A stretch of 64,000 nucleotides of DNA from Angiostrongylus vasorum (lineage: Eukaryota; Nematoda; Chromadorea; Rhabditida; Metastrongylidae). Where the stretch lies: the NCBI GenBank assembly GCA_018806985.1, contig JADANN010000365.1, positions 420,001 through 484,000 on the forward strand, read 5' to 3'. This document shows, piece by piece, positions 1-11,159 of the stretch. The first letter of the stretch is position 1. Every line of letters begins with the position of its first letter. A program made the position numbers and the translations under genes. Under the pieces are notes generated by a model. It did no database searches. It saw nothing but the letters and a program-made list of their open reading frames with translations, and had not been told where the DNA came from.

Positions 1-780
1 AGAACGCCGACGCCTCCGACTCCTCTACTGTCGTATGTTCCGAGGAACAGTTCTTCTCCGGTGTCATAGACGGCGTTTGAATGGGTGGCGTCGCCTCGTC
101 TCGGCCAGGCCGATGACGTCGTACCTTATCCTTCTCGCTTTGCATGATCGAAGTCTTCTATCGAGGACTCAGATGCAAGTGCACGTGCATTGTAGGTACA
201 GATCGTCACCTTAGTTCTTCGTGATCCAGGCAGCTTCCATTGGCCCTGAGATTTTTAGCAGCCTCTCCGTACTCGTCCTACCCAACGCTGCCGAAATTGG
301 GGGCTCTTTCGGGGATCAGGTGAATGAGGCCCGTTTCTTTTACTGTTTTTAGCTTTTTGATACCCACGTATAGCTTGCTGGGCTCTGAACGTGGGGGCAT
401 GGTATACTCACGGGTAGCTTGCCAAGCTCTCCCAGAGTGGACATGGAGCTTATTTGTTAGAGGCGACTCCTAACCGCCTCCCGTATACTTCCCTGTCACT
501 TGACTGCAGGCTTTTTGGCCGAATTGACTCGTAGAATACAATCTGCATAGACTAGGACGCACCCGCACACGCGTGCATGAATACGCCCTCGTAAATACAG
601 AAAGTATGTGCGCAAATTGGCGCAACAGAAACAGGGAGTCCATCCACTGGATCCACCTGCGTCTCAGGAAAGCACTGGTCGCTTTTGGTCTGCGATTAAC
701 CCGCTATGCGCCACCTGGGGACGCGCCACGTAACCTCGCGACTAACCGGCTATCGGGATCCCTCATATGAGGGAGATCCG
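1..780 (-). mobile_element. RTE-clade LINE, 5' region and start of endonuclease (runs off left edge)
   Basis: Reading the minus strand from about 235 down to 1 gives the N-terminus of an RTE-type ORF: VTICTYNARALASESS, then RYDVIGLAETRRRHP, then NAVYDTGEELFLGTYDSRG and VGGVGV. The TYNAR and GLAETRR blocks match motifs of the EEP (exonuclease-endonuclease-phosphatase) fold that RTE elements use to nick target DNA. At least two frameshifts separate the blocks, so the copy is dead. About 240-780 is GC-richer than the flanks and is probably the element's 5' UTR, though its outer limit near 780 is a guess. The reverse transcriptase part would lie left of the window. Confidence 0.75.
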
Positions 781-1020
781 TGGGAGTTTTATTATAAGAG
801 GTCCTTTTTATCTGTGGTAATGTTGGTTGAACTTCATTCCTCCCACAGCTTTCAAGTGGCCGGTTGAGATATTTTGAACGTCACTTCACACCGTGAGCTC
901 GTTTTCACATATAATTGATACGTAAGGTTCATTTTAGTCAAAATAACTCATACGGAATCCTTCGATTCAATAAGTGGAACTCATGCCTAGCAAGGATCAA
1001 ATAGTATCCTATCTTTTTAG

Positions 1021-4000
1021 AGTAGCACGCCATCAACTCCTGTCTTGACAGCTGATGATGTGGTACCCGTTTCACAGACATTATTCCAAGTATCAGAGCA
1101 GCACTTTACGGAGGCATTTAATGCAAGTCGCAAAAAAGAGGTGATCTGTTTCGATGTTTGGATTCGACATAATCGAATACGCACCATAGTTCTAGCTCTT
1201 AGTATGCTTTTTAAGCATCCCACATCCAATTGGGATCGCCCGAAAGGACAACATCAATACGCTTGAGGATAGCGGTGCGTTTTACAGAGTTCCTCTTTGT
1301 TGTCTTGTCAAATAACATGATTCATTTAAAGCTTCATACATATCTGTGAGGGCGAAATCAGCACTTAATTCGTAATTAGTTACCAGTACAAGCTTTTCAT
1401 AATTGTAGGAGTTTCAACATTTAGCAAGTTTTTAGTTTTATTTCAGTAAACGCCGAGTGTTCTTCTATACCCAAGCCTAACCAAGCTATAGATAGGAAAG
1501 ATCAGGATGAGAAGCCGGCGGTGAGTATTGCATAAAAGTCTACGCAGCGCCTTTTCCTCTGTGTCAGTTGTTCACTTCTTTTTAGATTTATTAGAATGAC
1601 GTTTTCAGTTGGCACCCATTTTAATGATGACGTATTTGAGCAATTGTATGAACAACATCAAATCTACTCTCAACACAAACGGGCTTCCTGTAGGACTAGA
1701 TGCCAATGGTCGTGCTGTGAGTGTCTTGTGTTATGCTTGTCTCTTACGCTATAATGGCATTAGAGTGAATGTGTTCAACTGTTTGCATATCACGATATTT
1801 AAATAAACGAAATAAAAGCGATGTTGTGGAGAATTGGGAACCGGCGATCTTTCATTTCTATGTGACAGGCCTAGAGCCACTAAGCGATGTTATGTGTGCA
1901 GTGTAAACTACTTTTGCCTCGTTTCGAGTTGTATCTGTAACACTGCTTATTTGATTTATGAGCAACGTTCTAATTTCTTGAATTAAAAAAATGTACCACC
2001 TTCTAGTTATTCTGTCAAAATTTATTCAATCTCATAATTTCCCTCCTAAGTTGGATATTGAAGCAATTGGTGCGAAATTACTACTAAGTTAGATGCTGAT
2101 TTCTTTAATCATGTTATATGGTTTTATTCTATGCCAGGTTGTTTGCGGATTTTTACAAAATCGAAAAGCCAATGAGTTTTAGGTCGATTATTCTTCTCGT
2201 CCAATAGATCCGATTTTTCAACAGGCGCGAGCTCGGATGGAAAATGCTCGTGAGTTTCAAGGAATCTCACCTCCAAATACGATCTCTCAGCTGTCTTCTT
2301 CTCGTGGTGCAGTTCTTGACGATGGTACAGTTATTTGTTTCACAGATTATCTCAAATCTATCATGGTAATAATGTCACTTTCAAATTTATTACGATAATA
2401 ATGTCACTTTTCCCACTGGCTCGGATTTTCCCAACCAACTTATGGAAATCGATCCAATCTGCTAAATCCCTTTAATAGGTTTATCGAGTAAAAACAGAAA
2501 TTGCTCCCATTCTGTAAAAATTTCTAATCTAAAGACAGTACCTTTTTTGGCCATCCAACAGGGTCCATCGATTATCTGTGGCGCAGATCTAGGAAGACCA
2601 TGACTAGCCGAAATTCCAGCAGAAGAAAAAAGTGCTTGACACGGATTCCATATTTCACTAAAGAAACAAAACAGCAAATTTTCCGACATCAGCTCGGCCC
2701 CTATATATTCTGTAGAGACTGTTCTCTACGTTGTAGAGAATGTTCCATATTTTATCACTAATTCCCCAAATATAATTGTTTGAAACAAGGCCCGCCTGTC
2801 TCCTTCATTTTGGTACTGCGTAACCAGCAGGTGCGCAACCGATCAGGCACGGAGGAATCGCTTGTTGGCACGATCGTACAGCCTCTGCCATTCGCTTTGG
2901 GGTTAATTACGCTCTAGCAGTGCCTTTGCCTTCAGGAGATGCAAAAAGAGTACCATTGCCGTTCTTCATTACTTTGTCCCCACTCCTGATCTTCCTCGCC
3001 CACCCATTCTTCTACTTGCTCAGGCTAGAATAGTGTTAAATAAAGTCCCACGTTCTTGCGTTATCGAAGTGTTAGAGTTGTTGTCAATCGTCATGTAATC
3101 ACCAAGCGTTGCTGATCTAGAAATACTTCCACTCCCCATGAGTACTGCACGAAAGTCGCAGTTATCACATCAACTCATTCGCTCACAATTCCGTTGCACT
3201 CAAATCCATCAATATTTTTTGATGCATTTGTCTGATACGTGAATTATTCGACCCGCCGAATGAATTTGTCACCCAGCAGAATCTTCTTCATTGTTGTTAG
3301 TGTAACCTCACCATTGCTATGAAGTTCTTGCGCAGTGATGGCGGAAATACTTGCGCTGTTGTAGTTATGCTGATACTATCACTTAAAAAATATCTCTATT
3401 TACACTTTCGCTCGCTCGTTAGCTTATTGCTTAATGCTCTACATTATTGTTAGCGCAACCTTACTTTCCACTGAATCAATTGACGTTGTAATTTGTTGTC
3501 CATACATAGCAAACGTCATTAGGTGATTATCCTGTAATTGTTGGGTTTACTTACCCAAATTTTAGATTGTGAGCTGCGGCTCCAGCAAAAAATCTCGCGA
3601 GCAAGCTGAAAGAAGAGAATTTATTACTAACAAATAGAGATACTCCTCTATTTTCATTCATGATAGTTGTAGGCCGACGAGATTAACGTAGGAAGTTACA
3701 GGAGGCCGCGCTACATGAGGACGGGTTTTTTATCTAAGTAGGGCACAACCCTAATTTCGCTGTTCCACCGTGACGTAGTCAGTGATATTAAAAGAAATAC
3801 AAAAGGCAATACCGTGTCGTCGGAAACATTCAGCCTCAATCTGGACACCATCACATGAGAACTTCAATAGGATAGATCAATAGGTGGCAGGGGGTGGCAC
3901 AATGAAACATTTCGATATGATGGTGTATATTTTCCGAACGCTTGCCGTTTATAACACAGTTGGAGTGAAAGCCAGGGCAGGGCCTTGAACTAGGTTGATC

Positions 4001-5347
4001 AGAAATAAATAAGCGTTCTGAAATATTTATGGTGTTAATGTATATTTTAGCAATAAGATATTCTTTGTACCTTGCAATTGATTATACTCTTTATAACCAT
4101 GTCGTTGTGTTTTGTCAGAAGTTAAATTTTCTTTTGCCAATTTTGAGCCTTGTCATTTTAGATAACAAAAACGAATTTTCGTCAAATTTTCTTTTATGAG
4201 TTCAAACTTGGTCTTAGTGCAACAGAGACGGTTTGGGGTGAAGGTAGTTTTGGTGAATCAACAGTGCGAACATGGCTCAGCAAATTCCGATGTGATGATT
4301 TTGACCTCGAAGATAAGGAAGGCCGCAGACGTCCCAGTGAACATGGCGACGAGGAACAACCGTTCGAGAGTTTGCATAACAGCTTGGCGTAAGTATAGGA
4401 ACATTTTCCACTCACTTGAATTGCATAGAAAAAGACAAAAAAAGCTGGACAAATGGGTGCCGCACGAATAATTTGGTAATCACAAAAATCGCTGTTTTGA
4501 GCTATCGCCTAATCTTGTTACATGCGACGAGAAGTGGATTCTGTACGACAACCGGCGACGTTCAGATCAGTGGTTGGACTCCGATCAGGCTCCACAGCAC
4601 TTCCCAAAGTCGAAATTGCACCAAAAAGGTGATGGTGACTGTTTGGTGGTCTGCAGCCGGGCTGATTCATCACAGCCTTTCGAATCCGGGCGAAACGATT
4701 ACGGCAGAGAAGTATTGCCAACCCAATCGGCGATTTGCACCGTAAACTCTAACAACAACGACCGTCGTTGGTAACTGAAAAGGACAAATCCTTCTCCACG
4801 ATAACACCTCTCCTCACGTTGCGGAACCAGAGCTGCAGAAGTTGAACGAGTTGAGCTACGAAAATTTGCCTCATCCACTGCTTTCAACGGACCTCTCGCC
4901 TACCGACTATCACTTCGTCAAGCATGTTGACAACTTTCTGGGCGATAAATGGCTCACCATCCGCGATGACGCAAAAAATTCATTCAACGAATCCATCGCT
5001 TCCGGAACTTCACAAATTTATGCAACTGGAATATATAAATTTGTTTTTCGTTGAAAAACGTGTGTATATCCAAAAGTTTTGTTTGAAGCAAGTTTTGACA
5101 ATTTAGACAGTATTGTTAAAAACGCCCATTCTTTCATGAACAGCCCAATACTATGCTACGTTCATTACACCATTTTTTTGTACATTGGTCAGGAAACAAC
5201 ATGATAAGTAACATAGCTCCAGAGCTGAGCTGAAGGAGACGAGCTGTCTGAGAATTGTGCATGAGTATCATGGATGGGATGAAATACATTTACCAAGTAC
5301 CAAGTGCTACGCGCACTTTTTTGATATCATGTATATATATATTTGAT

Positions 5348-5389
<42 letters not shown>

Positions 5390-5751
5390 TATAGATCCAT
5401 GATTTCTGAAAATCTGGCTGCTTATAGACATAATCAAGTATTCTACAGAAGCCAGATCAAAAACACCTGTAACTAATCACTTCACGCAATTTTTGATTTC
5501 GATCTCAGCACTTTATGGCTAAACTGAAATTGTTTCGATATTTTGCAGGTTCGAGGTTTTCCCCTCTATCACTTGCTCCAAAAGTCTCTCCATCTTCCGC
5601 TGTTTGTTCAAAGACAAGCACGAATCCACTCGGAATCAATAGGGTAGTCCCAGATGCGATTGCCGTGGAACGAACTGAACACGGCGTTGCTGATACAAAC
5701 TCACCAGTAGAGAAACGCATGCGGGTCGGTTCCGAGGAGAATAGTCACTAA
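1021..5751 (+). CDS. C-terminal exons of an unidentified spliced protein-coding gene
   Basis: Five exons join in phase: 1021-1201, 1447-1520, 1609-1716, 2225-2324 and 5549-5751 (stop TAA), together 221 codons plus stop. Acceptors are good (atctttttag, tttatttcag, acgttttcag, tttttcaacag, ttttgcag); donors are GTATGC, GTGAGT, GTGAGT and GTACAG. The last junction rebuilds a glycine codon exactly. The first donor is uncertain: GTGATC at 1141 is an alternative but breaks phase. The product is polar and serine-rich, with a basic tail (VEKRMRVGSEENSH) that would suit a nuclear protein, but I recognise no domain. Earlier exons are presumably left of 1021. A minor exon at 2138-2182 would give an early stop (VVCGFLQNRKANEF). 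The 3.2-kb last intron contains a mariner fossil. Splice and phase agreement are seen; function is unknown. Confidence 0.6.
2325..4190. other. Intron sequence without recognised genes
   Basis: This is the left part of the long last intron of the gene at 1021-5751. It is AT-rich. A short direct repeat (taataatgtcacttt) occurs at about 2367 and 2398. A GC-richer patch at 2785-2945 may be an old repeat that I cannot assign. Apart from a possible minus-strand exon at 2542-2657, nothing is recognised. Confidence 0.5.
2542..2657 (-). CDS. Possible minus-strand exon inside an intron
   Basis: On the minus strand the acceptor ttgtttctttag is followed by an open frame that begins EIWNPCQALFSSAG and ends CWMAKK, then by the donor AAAAAAG|GTACTG. 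Length is 116 bp. No partner exon was found and it lies antisense within the intron of the plus-strand gene. It could be a real exon, an old repeat or chance. No family recognised. Confidence 0.25.
4190..5110 (+). mobile_element. Mariner-family transposon fossil, broken transposase
   Basis: Plus-strand frames give the recognisable order of a mariner transposase: FKLGLSATE, GESTVRTWLSKFRCDDFDLE, KKLDKWVPHE, CDEKWILYDNRRRSDQW, KLHQKGDGDCLVVCS, LHDNTSPHVA and LSPTDYHFVKHVDNF. The three catalytic aspartates of the DDD triad are visible in CDEKW, HDN and PTDYH. At least three frameshifts and an in-frame stop near 4390 break the ORF; the very N-terminus is missing and I could not find terminal inverted repeats. 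It sits in the last intron of the gene at 1021-5751, same strand. It is a fossil, not active. Confidence 0.88.
5350..5387. repeat. (AT)n microsatellite
   Basis: About 19 AT units in the last intron, about 160 bp before the final exon acceptor. Open frames across it are low-complexity artefacts. Confidence 0.95.
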
Positions 5752-6789
5752 TTTATGTTTTTTGTTTTTCTTGGAATGCGTGCAAGTGTTCTTACATATT
5801 ATATCGCATACCTTGTTGTTTACAAAATGCTATATTTCGTTAATTTCACGGTATTTCCGTTTTCCTGTGATTTGTTTCGCTGTGCGGACTTTTTGATTAT
5901 TACGACACCATTGGCTATTTATTTTTAAAAATTCTTCTAGGTCCTAAAGTAGCTAGGCTGCAGCGTTTGTCCAATCTAGGACAATCTAAACTTTCGAAAT
6001 TGCATGTGCCTGAGGCACAAGCACTACAAATGAATCCCTTTGTTTAAACGCCGTTAATTTTTTAACCTGTATAACACGGCTTCTAATGCGTGGCAGAGAA
6101 ACGAATTAGCTAGTCAAAAGACGAGTTAACATGTATTCGTATTTACAAAGCAATAGGAATGATTTTGTTGAACAGCTGTGCCCTACATCTGTGTTTGCCT
6201 TATTGGCCACATAAGTGTATGTATGTAATGCTGATTAAAATGCTCTGTGGATAAAGGCATAGAAAGCAGAGGTAAATATGCGATAATATTTCTAAACCGC
6301 TAGACAATAAAGTCGCTTTAATGGCTTCGATTACATATTACTTTACATATTAAAGCAGAAAGTAGTAAGAGTTTAAATTTGTGGGAATTTAGAAATATGG
6401 GCGATTCGTTCCAGGAATAATCTCGCAGCCGGGTGTACATGAATTAGTAGACTTTATACATTCTAATATTTCTTTCAGAAATCCTTCGGCAACTATGTGG
6501 AGCTAGTTTAGCTGACGTGTGAAACCACAGACAGTGGCAGTCATGACCTAACCACCTCATGTACAGATTTCTATGATTCTCAATTCTCGTCTGTATAATT
6601 TTAGAAAAAACCAAACCTACATTTTGGGAAGCGAGCGTAATACTAGTACAAACAGCGGAAGCGAATTGCCAGCAAACATTAACAGTAACTAAGATGGGAA
6701 ATTATCCTGGAAAGCGATCATAACTTGGAAATGGATAATATTGGATCGATAAGGAATTCATGTAATTGGACAACTATCTATCTCCTCCT
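5752..6789. other. 3' flank of first gene; possible alternative terminal exon
   Basis: This is AT-rich sequence downstream of the TAA at 5751. An AATAAA lies at about 6305. At 6479 a strong acceptor (atatttctttcag) leads to KSFGNYVELV and a TAG at 6511. In the phase left by the exon at 2225-2324 the same acceptor would instead read EILRQLCGASLADV then stop. Either could be an alternative last exon; neither is certain. Confidence 0.3.
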
Positions 6790-7152
6790 AACGGTTTAAC
6801 TGCCTCATCGTGGCTGGAAGGTGTTCCTGAGTGTCGGGCTGCGATCTACAGCGGCCGAATTAATACCCCAGCAGCATTTTCGTCAGGAAGCGAGGCTAAG
6901 AGCAAACCATTGCAGAATGCACCGCCTTCCTAGAATAAAACTAGTTTCACGGTGGCAAATCTCCATCTTCTCAAACAAGGGCTGCGACTGCCTATGGTGA
7001 TGACGACCTGGAGCAGACTTTGGCTAGGCTGATGTCTGGACTCTAGGGAACCATGATAGCTAAACCAGCAAAATTCAAAAAAAAGTGAAAATTTTACTGG
7101 GGCCCACACAACTAATGTGAATGGGTCATCCAAGTATCCAAGTATCCAAGCA
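6790..7152 (+). mobile_element. SINE-A copy 1 (RTE-tailed short retroelement)
   Basis: This is a GC-rich block of about 360 bp, alike throughout to the copies at 17,090-17,450, 29,248-29,635 and 60,625-61,015. It shares the landmarks GTGTCGGGCTGCGATCTACAG and GGGGCCCACACAAC. It ends in a tandem TCCAAGTA tail, the same repeat that ends the RTE copy at 38,380-39,230. I infer a non-autonomous element moved by that RTE. No coding capacity. Confidence 0.75.
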
Positions 7153-7204
7153 AGGACAATCATCTAGCAAATCGAGATATAAGCAAAAGTTTGACTGCGA
7201 ATTT

Positions 7205-7260
7205 TTGTTTCCCAGATCATTTCCGTTGATGGTGATTGCTGATAGCACAGTTAAAGCAAG
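7205..7260 (+). repeat. Possible SINE-D fragment
   Basis: CCAGATCATTTCCGTTGATG followed by GTGATTGCTGATAGC resembles the tail half of the SINE-D copies near 27,230 (CCAGATCAATCCTGTTGATG, GTGATTGCTGATGGC). The match is short, so this is tentative. Confidence 0.35.
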
Positions 7261-8100
7261 AAAACGAGTTGAGAGAAAGGCCAAGCAAGCACCTCGGTTG
7301 GTGTGGTGGATAACAAGTGATCCTCGGAAAAGTCCAAGCTTTACTCACATCTCAATATCCTTGTGGTTCTATTTTTATATAATGCCTTCGTATGAAAAAA
7401 ATAGAAAGTAAATAAACGTTGAGGAATATTCAACAAATTGTCGTCGTTCCATATTGTGCTTAATAACAGCGTGGTATAGAACATGAGAAGTGAAGCGTCA
7501 ATCATAACTCCTATCAGATGTCCTCGCATCATGTAACTAGACGAGTAAATTCTCTAGTTGAACTTGGCGCTTGCAACAAAGCTCAGTGGATTTGGCTTGT
7601 CCTAGGAACCAGAAGAGCATATTCTCTCGCAAGTAAGCCGACGATCTTCGTACTGTGCGCTTGAAATAGCGTGGAGACTGTTTACCAGTATGTCACTAAT
7701 TTTTCTTCACCGTCCGGCAGTGGACTTTCTCTTTAGCAGCCAAGAACAACTAGCCTTTGTTATTCGATGAGCGATTGTTTTTGTTCTATTTTAATGTTCA
7801 TATCGAAAAAGTGTCTCTTAATTACCTGAAAAAAAATGGTTCCTATATACCATTGGTTGTCCGATTGTCGCTATAAAATCGTTTGACGTTACTTGCTCGA
7901 TCTAGCCGATTTTTGATACCTTTGTTTATACAAATAGCGTGTGCCTGGTTGATCGTCAACGCCGGTCCCAGTTTCGGATTTTCTTTCTCACTAGTTTTAC
8001 GCTGGGTACTGATGCCATTGCAGATTCAGTAGCTAGTTCCAATAAGTTAAGTGATTAATCATTATGCATACATAACTTTCAGATTTTTCAATTCATGCGT
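7260..8100. other. Intergenic sequence, nothing recognised
   Basis: AT-rich, with short open frames only on both strands, no splice-consistent exons and no repeat shared with the rest of the window. Confidence 0.4.
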
Positions 8101-9360
8101 TAGGATAAGTAGAATCAGAGGACCGTGGAGTGGCATGTAGTTGGGCGTTCTTCTCCTTTCTTACTACGACCTCGATGCCCTTGTCACTTCTCCAAGAACT
8201 GTGCTTGGAATGATCTTGTTCATGTCATGTGGACTTCTCGAAAGAGAGAAACAGTTCCGTCGAAATCGATCATAACAAGTTTTCTATGGTTAGTACTTGT
8301 TGGTATTTATAAGAGCGACGTTTTCAGTGAAGCAAAGATATCGTGCACACCAGCCACTGACTTTCACTCCCTCGTTAACCTATTCTAGTTCTCGCATGAC
8401 GTTCTTGAGTATGATGACAAGTATTTTCACGAAATGGCACCCAGCTTCTCTTTACGTTTGTGTTAATGTTTTGACGAAAATCTGGTTTTGAAGTTGTTAT
8501 ATAGTCATGAAAGAATTCCATTGCTGTGTTAAGACGTAGTACTACGTACTACTACGAGTTCTCGCGACAGCTTCTGTCTGAGTCGAAGGGCTTTTTTGTA
8601 TCGATAAAAATGAGGTAACCCGATCTTTTCTACTCTTAAAATATTTTTTTCAGTATTTTTCATTGTTACATTGATGTGATTTATTGTAATAAATCATTTT
8701 CGAGACCTTTGCCTCGTTCTACTTCGTATAGACTTTTAATCCAACTAGTTGATTACGAATTGAGTGGACAGTTTGCACTCAATAAACGAATGTTTTCAGG
8801 TGGCATATAAGTCACTCTTTTTGTTCAAAACTCGTCTTGCAAGTTTCCTCTTTCTTTGGCACCTTGATAGCAGGTAATGGGTGAAAAGTGAAGTAATTGT
8901 GTTGATCAGAACTCGCGACGCCTTTCAGATTTTCGCCTAGAGCTGGTCTTGATGGTGAAGCTCGTGAACTTGATGAAGGAATGATCCCCTTTATTGAATT
9001 TCTCTAGGTCCTCGTTGAATGTTTGAACCTTCTCCTTGTTATAGGTTGATTTCTGGCAAACGACGATACTTTCGAAACATGGAGTTGGTCCACACTTTCC
9101 TAGCCGCAAAAGTCCGATCCGTGTCCTCAAGTGTTTAAAAGTAATGATGTTTATGAGCATGTTCAAATTCACGAGGACACTGACATCGCCAACTCCGTCA
9201 CCCGGATATGACCAAGATGCTATTCTTCCCCCGATATCATAAACAAAACCTAATGCTAGCATCTTCTTCTTCTGCCCAGTAGACCAATTCGAATTTAGAC
9301 ATTTAGCACGCAGTATGAGGTTCTCAATAGAAGGTTCAAATATTAATGGGGCGTGCACTA
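8100..9360 (-). mobile_element. RTE-clade LINE remnant: endonuclease then reverse transcriptase
   Basis: On the minus strand the 9300-8906 part reads VGDVSVLVNLNMLINIITF, HLRTRIGLLRLGKCG and TFNEDLEKFNKGDHSFIKF, recognisable RTE endonuclease sequence. From about 8610 to 8100 come degenerate pieces of the reverse transcriptase: a start like FIDYKKAFD, KNVMRELE with NEGVKV, and a stretch where the FADD catalytic box should be (CFTENVALI). The order EN then RT along the minus strand is the normal element order, so this is one decayed copy with about 250 bp of unrelated or lost sequence between. Numerous stops and frameshifts; not functional. Confidence 0.75.
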
Positions 9361-9427
9361 AGTACTAAGCGCCAAATGTAGGTGACCTATAACCGAGATT
9401 TTACCACTCTCTCCATATACATCTAGT

Positions 9428-9478
9428 CCAGTGCTGTCCTATCGGAGAAAGATCAGTGCTGTCCTATAGGAGAAAGAG
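9428..9478. repeat. Two-copy 25-bp tandem duplication
   Basis: CAGTGCTGTCCTAT followed by CGGAGAAAGAT, then CAGTGCTGTCCTAT followed by AGGAGAAAGAG: two adjacent copies with two or three differences. Confidence 0.85.
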
Positions 9479-9741
9479 TCAAGGTAATAAAACTCTTTAC
9501 CTTTAATGTAGCGCTTACGAAAGGCTTGCAGAGTTTTGAGTTGGGAGCTGAGTATAATTACTGTGCCTCTCCTGGCTTCGTCGGACTGGAGAACAAGTCC
9601 ATTTATTGGAGACTACTCGAAGCCGTCTTCCCTGTATTTCACAGTCGGTTGAATCCACTTTTTAGCTAAATCGACATGCAGTAGAAAATTCGAATATACG
9701 CAAACGCACTAGTGGAAGTATGCATGTACATTTAGCACGCA

Positions 9742-9744
<3 letters not shown>

Positions 9745-9805
<61 letters not shown>
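9745..9805. repeat. (TA)n microsatellite
   Basis: About 30 TA units, about 90 bp left of the PLE endonuclease fragment. Confidence 0.95.
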
Positions 9806-9807
<2 letters not shown>

Positions 9808-10185
9808 ACAGCGTTGTGAAGTAGTACTATTGTAAACCGACTTTCCAATAACCTCGGCATGAACGTTCAATGTATCTAAGCTAACATGAAACGAAGTAAG
9901 TCATGGCATTAAAAGGTGCCTGAGAAAAAGTGCTCTTGAAAGTTCTGTGGTGGTTATTGACCTCCACCCAGTACCCAACGCCGTCGATTAGTTCGCAACC
10001 GTCTCTATGATCGTTTGTGCAGCTCAGAAATTGCACAATCCGTCCTAGCGAGGAGACAGTAATTGCATGAGTATGATTAAGCGAGTAGACCACTGCGTCT
10101 CCACGTAAAAAATTCCTGAACGGAAAAGTTAAAATTCGACAAAGTGCTCCCCTAGGTTTACATAGGGCACAAAAGCAAAATGATG

Positions 10186-10558
10186 ACAATGTTAACCTTT
10201 TATTTGCTGCCTACTACAATTTCTCACTATTGAGCATGATGCGAAATACAACTACAATGTTGCTGAGATATTCGCAAAACGTGAAAGCCGGACCAGATCG
10301 AACCACGATTGCCCTTCTGCGGGATTCGTATATTACACACTGCACCACTGAGGTCCCTGATTTGCGTTTCTTTCAGCTGGTTTCTGCCTAACGCTGTCAT
10401 CAGCAATCACCCGTCGGCGGGATTGATCTGGGGAGCACAAATTGACATTGAACTCAGTTAAGCTAAGGCTGTCGTCGGAATCACAATGCTAACCTTTTAT
10501 TTGCTGCTTGCTAGAATTTTTCATGGCAAGGTATAATGTGAAGTACAACTAGAATGAA
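10186..10558 (-). mobile_element. SINE-D copy inserted in a PLE endonuclease
   Basis: The PLE reading stops at ...AAAATGATGAC and resumes at ATGGTCATAATTTTG. Between lie about 370 bp with the SINE-D landmarks TGCTGAGATATTC, CATCAGCAATCACCCG and GGGATTGATCTGG. The minus strand of 10,285-10,357 looks like a tRNA head: box A-like GTGGTGCAGTGTG and box B-like GGTTCGATCTG. About 65 bp at the left end (from 10,193) is repeated, diverged, at the right end (from 10,488), both starting with TAACCTTTTATTTGCTGC. Confidence 0.7.
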
Positions 10559-10885
10559 GCAATGGTCATAATTTTGAAGTAACTGCTGGATCATAGCGCA
10601 CGAATCAAAACCACCAAAGCGCAAGACTCTTGAGTTATTTTGAATAAATTTCAAAACCCCAAAGTTTAACCCGAAAGGCGAACGCCTCACCATGGTGCGT
10701 TACCTTGCACCTTAGTTCAAATTAATTTTCTGACCTGGGTGAATCTCATCCGTAACCCACGTGAGCAACACTTGGGTGTCTCACTTGCAACAGCACGGTG
10801 AGTAGTTCTTGAACAAAATGGCGTTTATCGATGTTTTAAATCTAGATTTTTCACCGAATTATAAGCCTACTGTTACATATAACAC

Positions 10886-10917
10886 GTGAAGAAGGCGAAG
10901 CTATCGAAACATCAGCC
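10886..10917 (+). ncRNA. Hammerhead-ribozyme-like motif at PLE 3' end (copy 1)
   Basis: GTGAAGA, then AGGCGAAGCTATC, then GAAACATCAGCC. Aligned with the other copies this fits the hammerhead core C-U-G-A-N-G-A, a short stem II, then G-A-A-A. PLEs are known to carry hammerhead ribozymes. Here the first core base is G instead of C and stem II is poor, so activity is doubtful. Confidence 0.4.
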
Positions 10918-11125
10918 ATCGAACAACAACGACAGCAACAACAACAATCAACAACAGCAACTAACAACAATAGCAACAACAATAAACAACATCAACAATA
11001 ACGACAACAACAACCAGCAACAACAACAACCACAACAACCAAATACAACCAGCAACAACCAAAAACAAAAAACGACCAACAATAACAACATCAATCAAGC
11101 AGCCAACCAACCACCACCAACAACA
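10918..11125 (+). repeat. CAA/AAC-rich low-complexity tract
   Basis: Long interrupted run of CAA, AAC and ACA triplets. A 128-codon open frame across it (poly-N/Q) is a composition artefact. Shorter CAA-type runs follow the same motif at 30,740-30,775 and in both arms of the terminal element, so the run belongs to the PLE end. Confidence 0.85.
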
Positions 11126-11159
11126 ACAGCGACAATTTTTACCCTTCTTGCATCAGCTC

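Larger units (their letters stand above)
9890..11155 (+). mobile_element. Penelope-like element 3' part: GIY-YIG endonuclease remnant, 3' UTR and CAA-rich tail
   Basis: Plus-strand pieces match the C-terminal half of PLE proteins. The linker reads RRRLVRNRLYDRLCSSE (about 9975-10,030). A block IRQSAPLGLHRAQKQN follows near 10,135-10,180, and after a SINE-D insertion (10,186-10,558) the C-terminus reads RKTLELF, INFKTPKFNPKGERLTMV and a TAG near 10,713. The GIY-YIG domain nicks DNA to start PLE integration. Stops and frameshifts make it dead. About 170 bp of 3' UTR follows, then the hammerhead-like motif at 10,886 and a CAA/AAC-rich tract (10,918-11,120). The same order occurs in the terminal element at 61,988-64,000. 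Confidence 0.8.

Noticed and set aside
573..770. 65-codon plus-strand frame
   Set aside because: It lies in the GC-rich 5' region of the minus-strand RTE copy.
10285..10357. Possible tRNA gene on the minus strand
   Set aside because: Boxes A and B are present, but the T-stem does not pair properly and the sequence is part of a repeated SINE-D.
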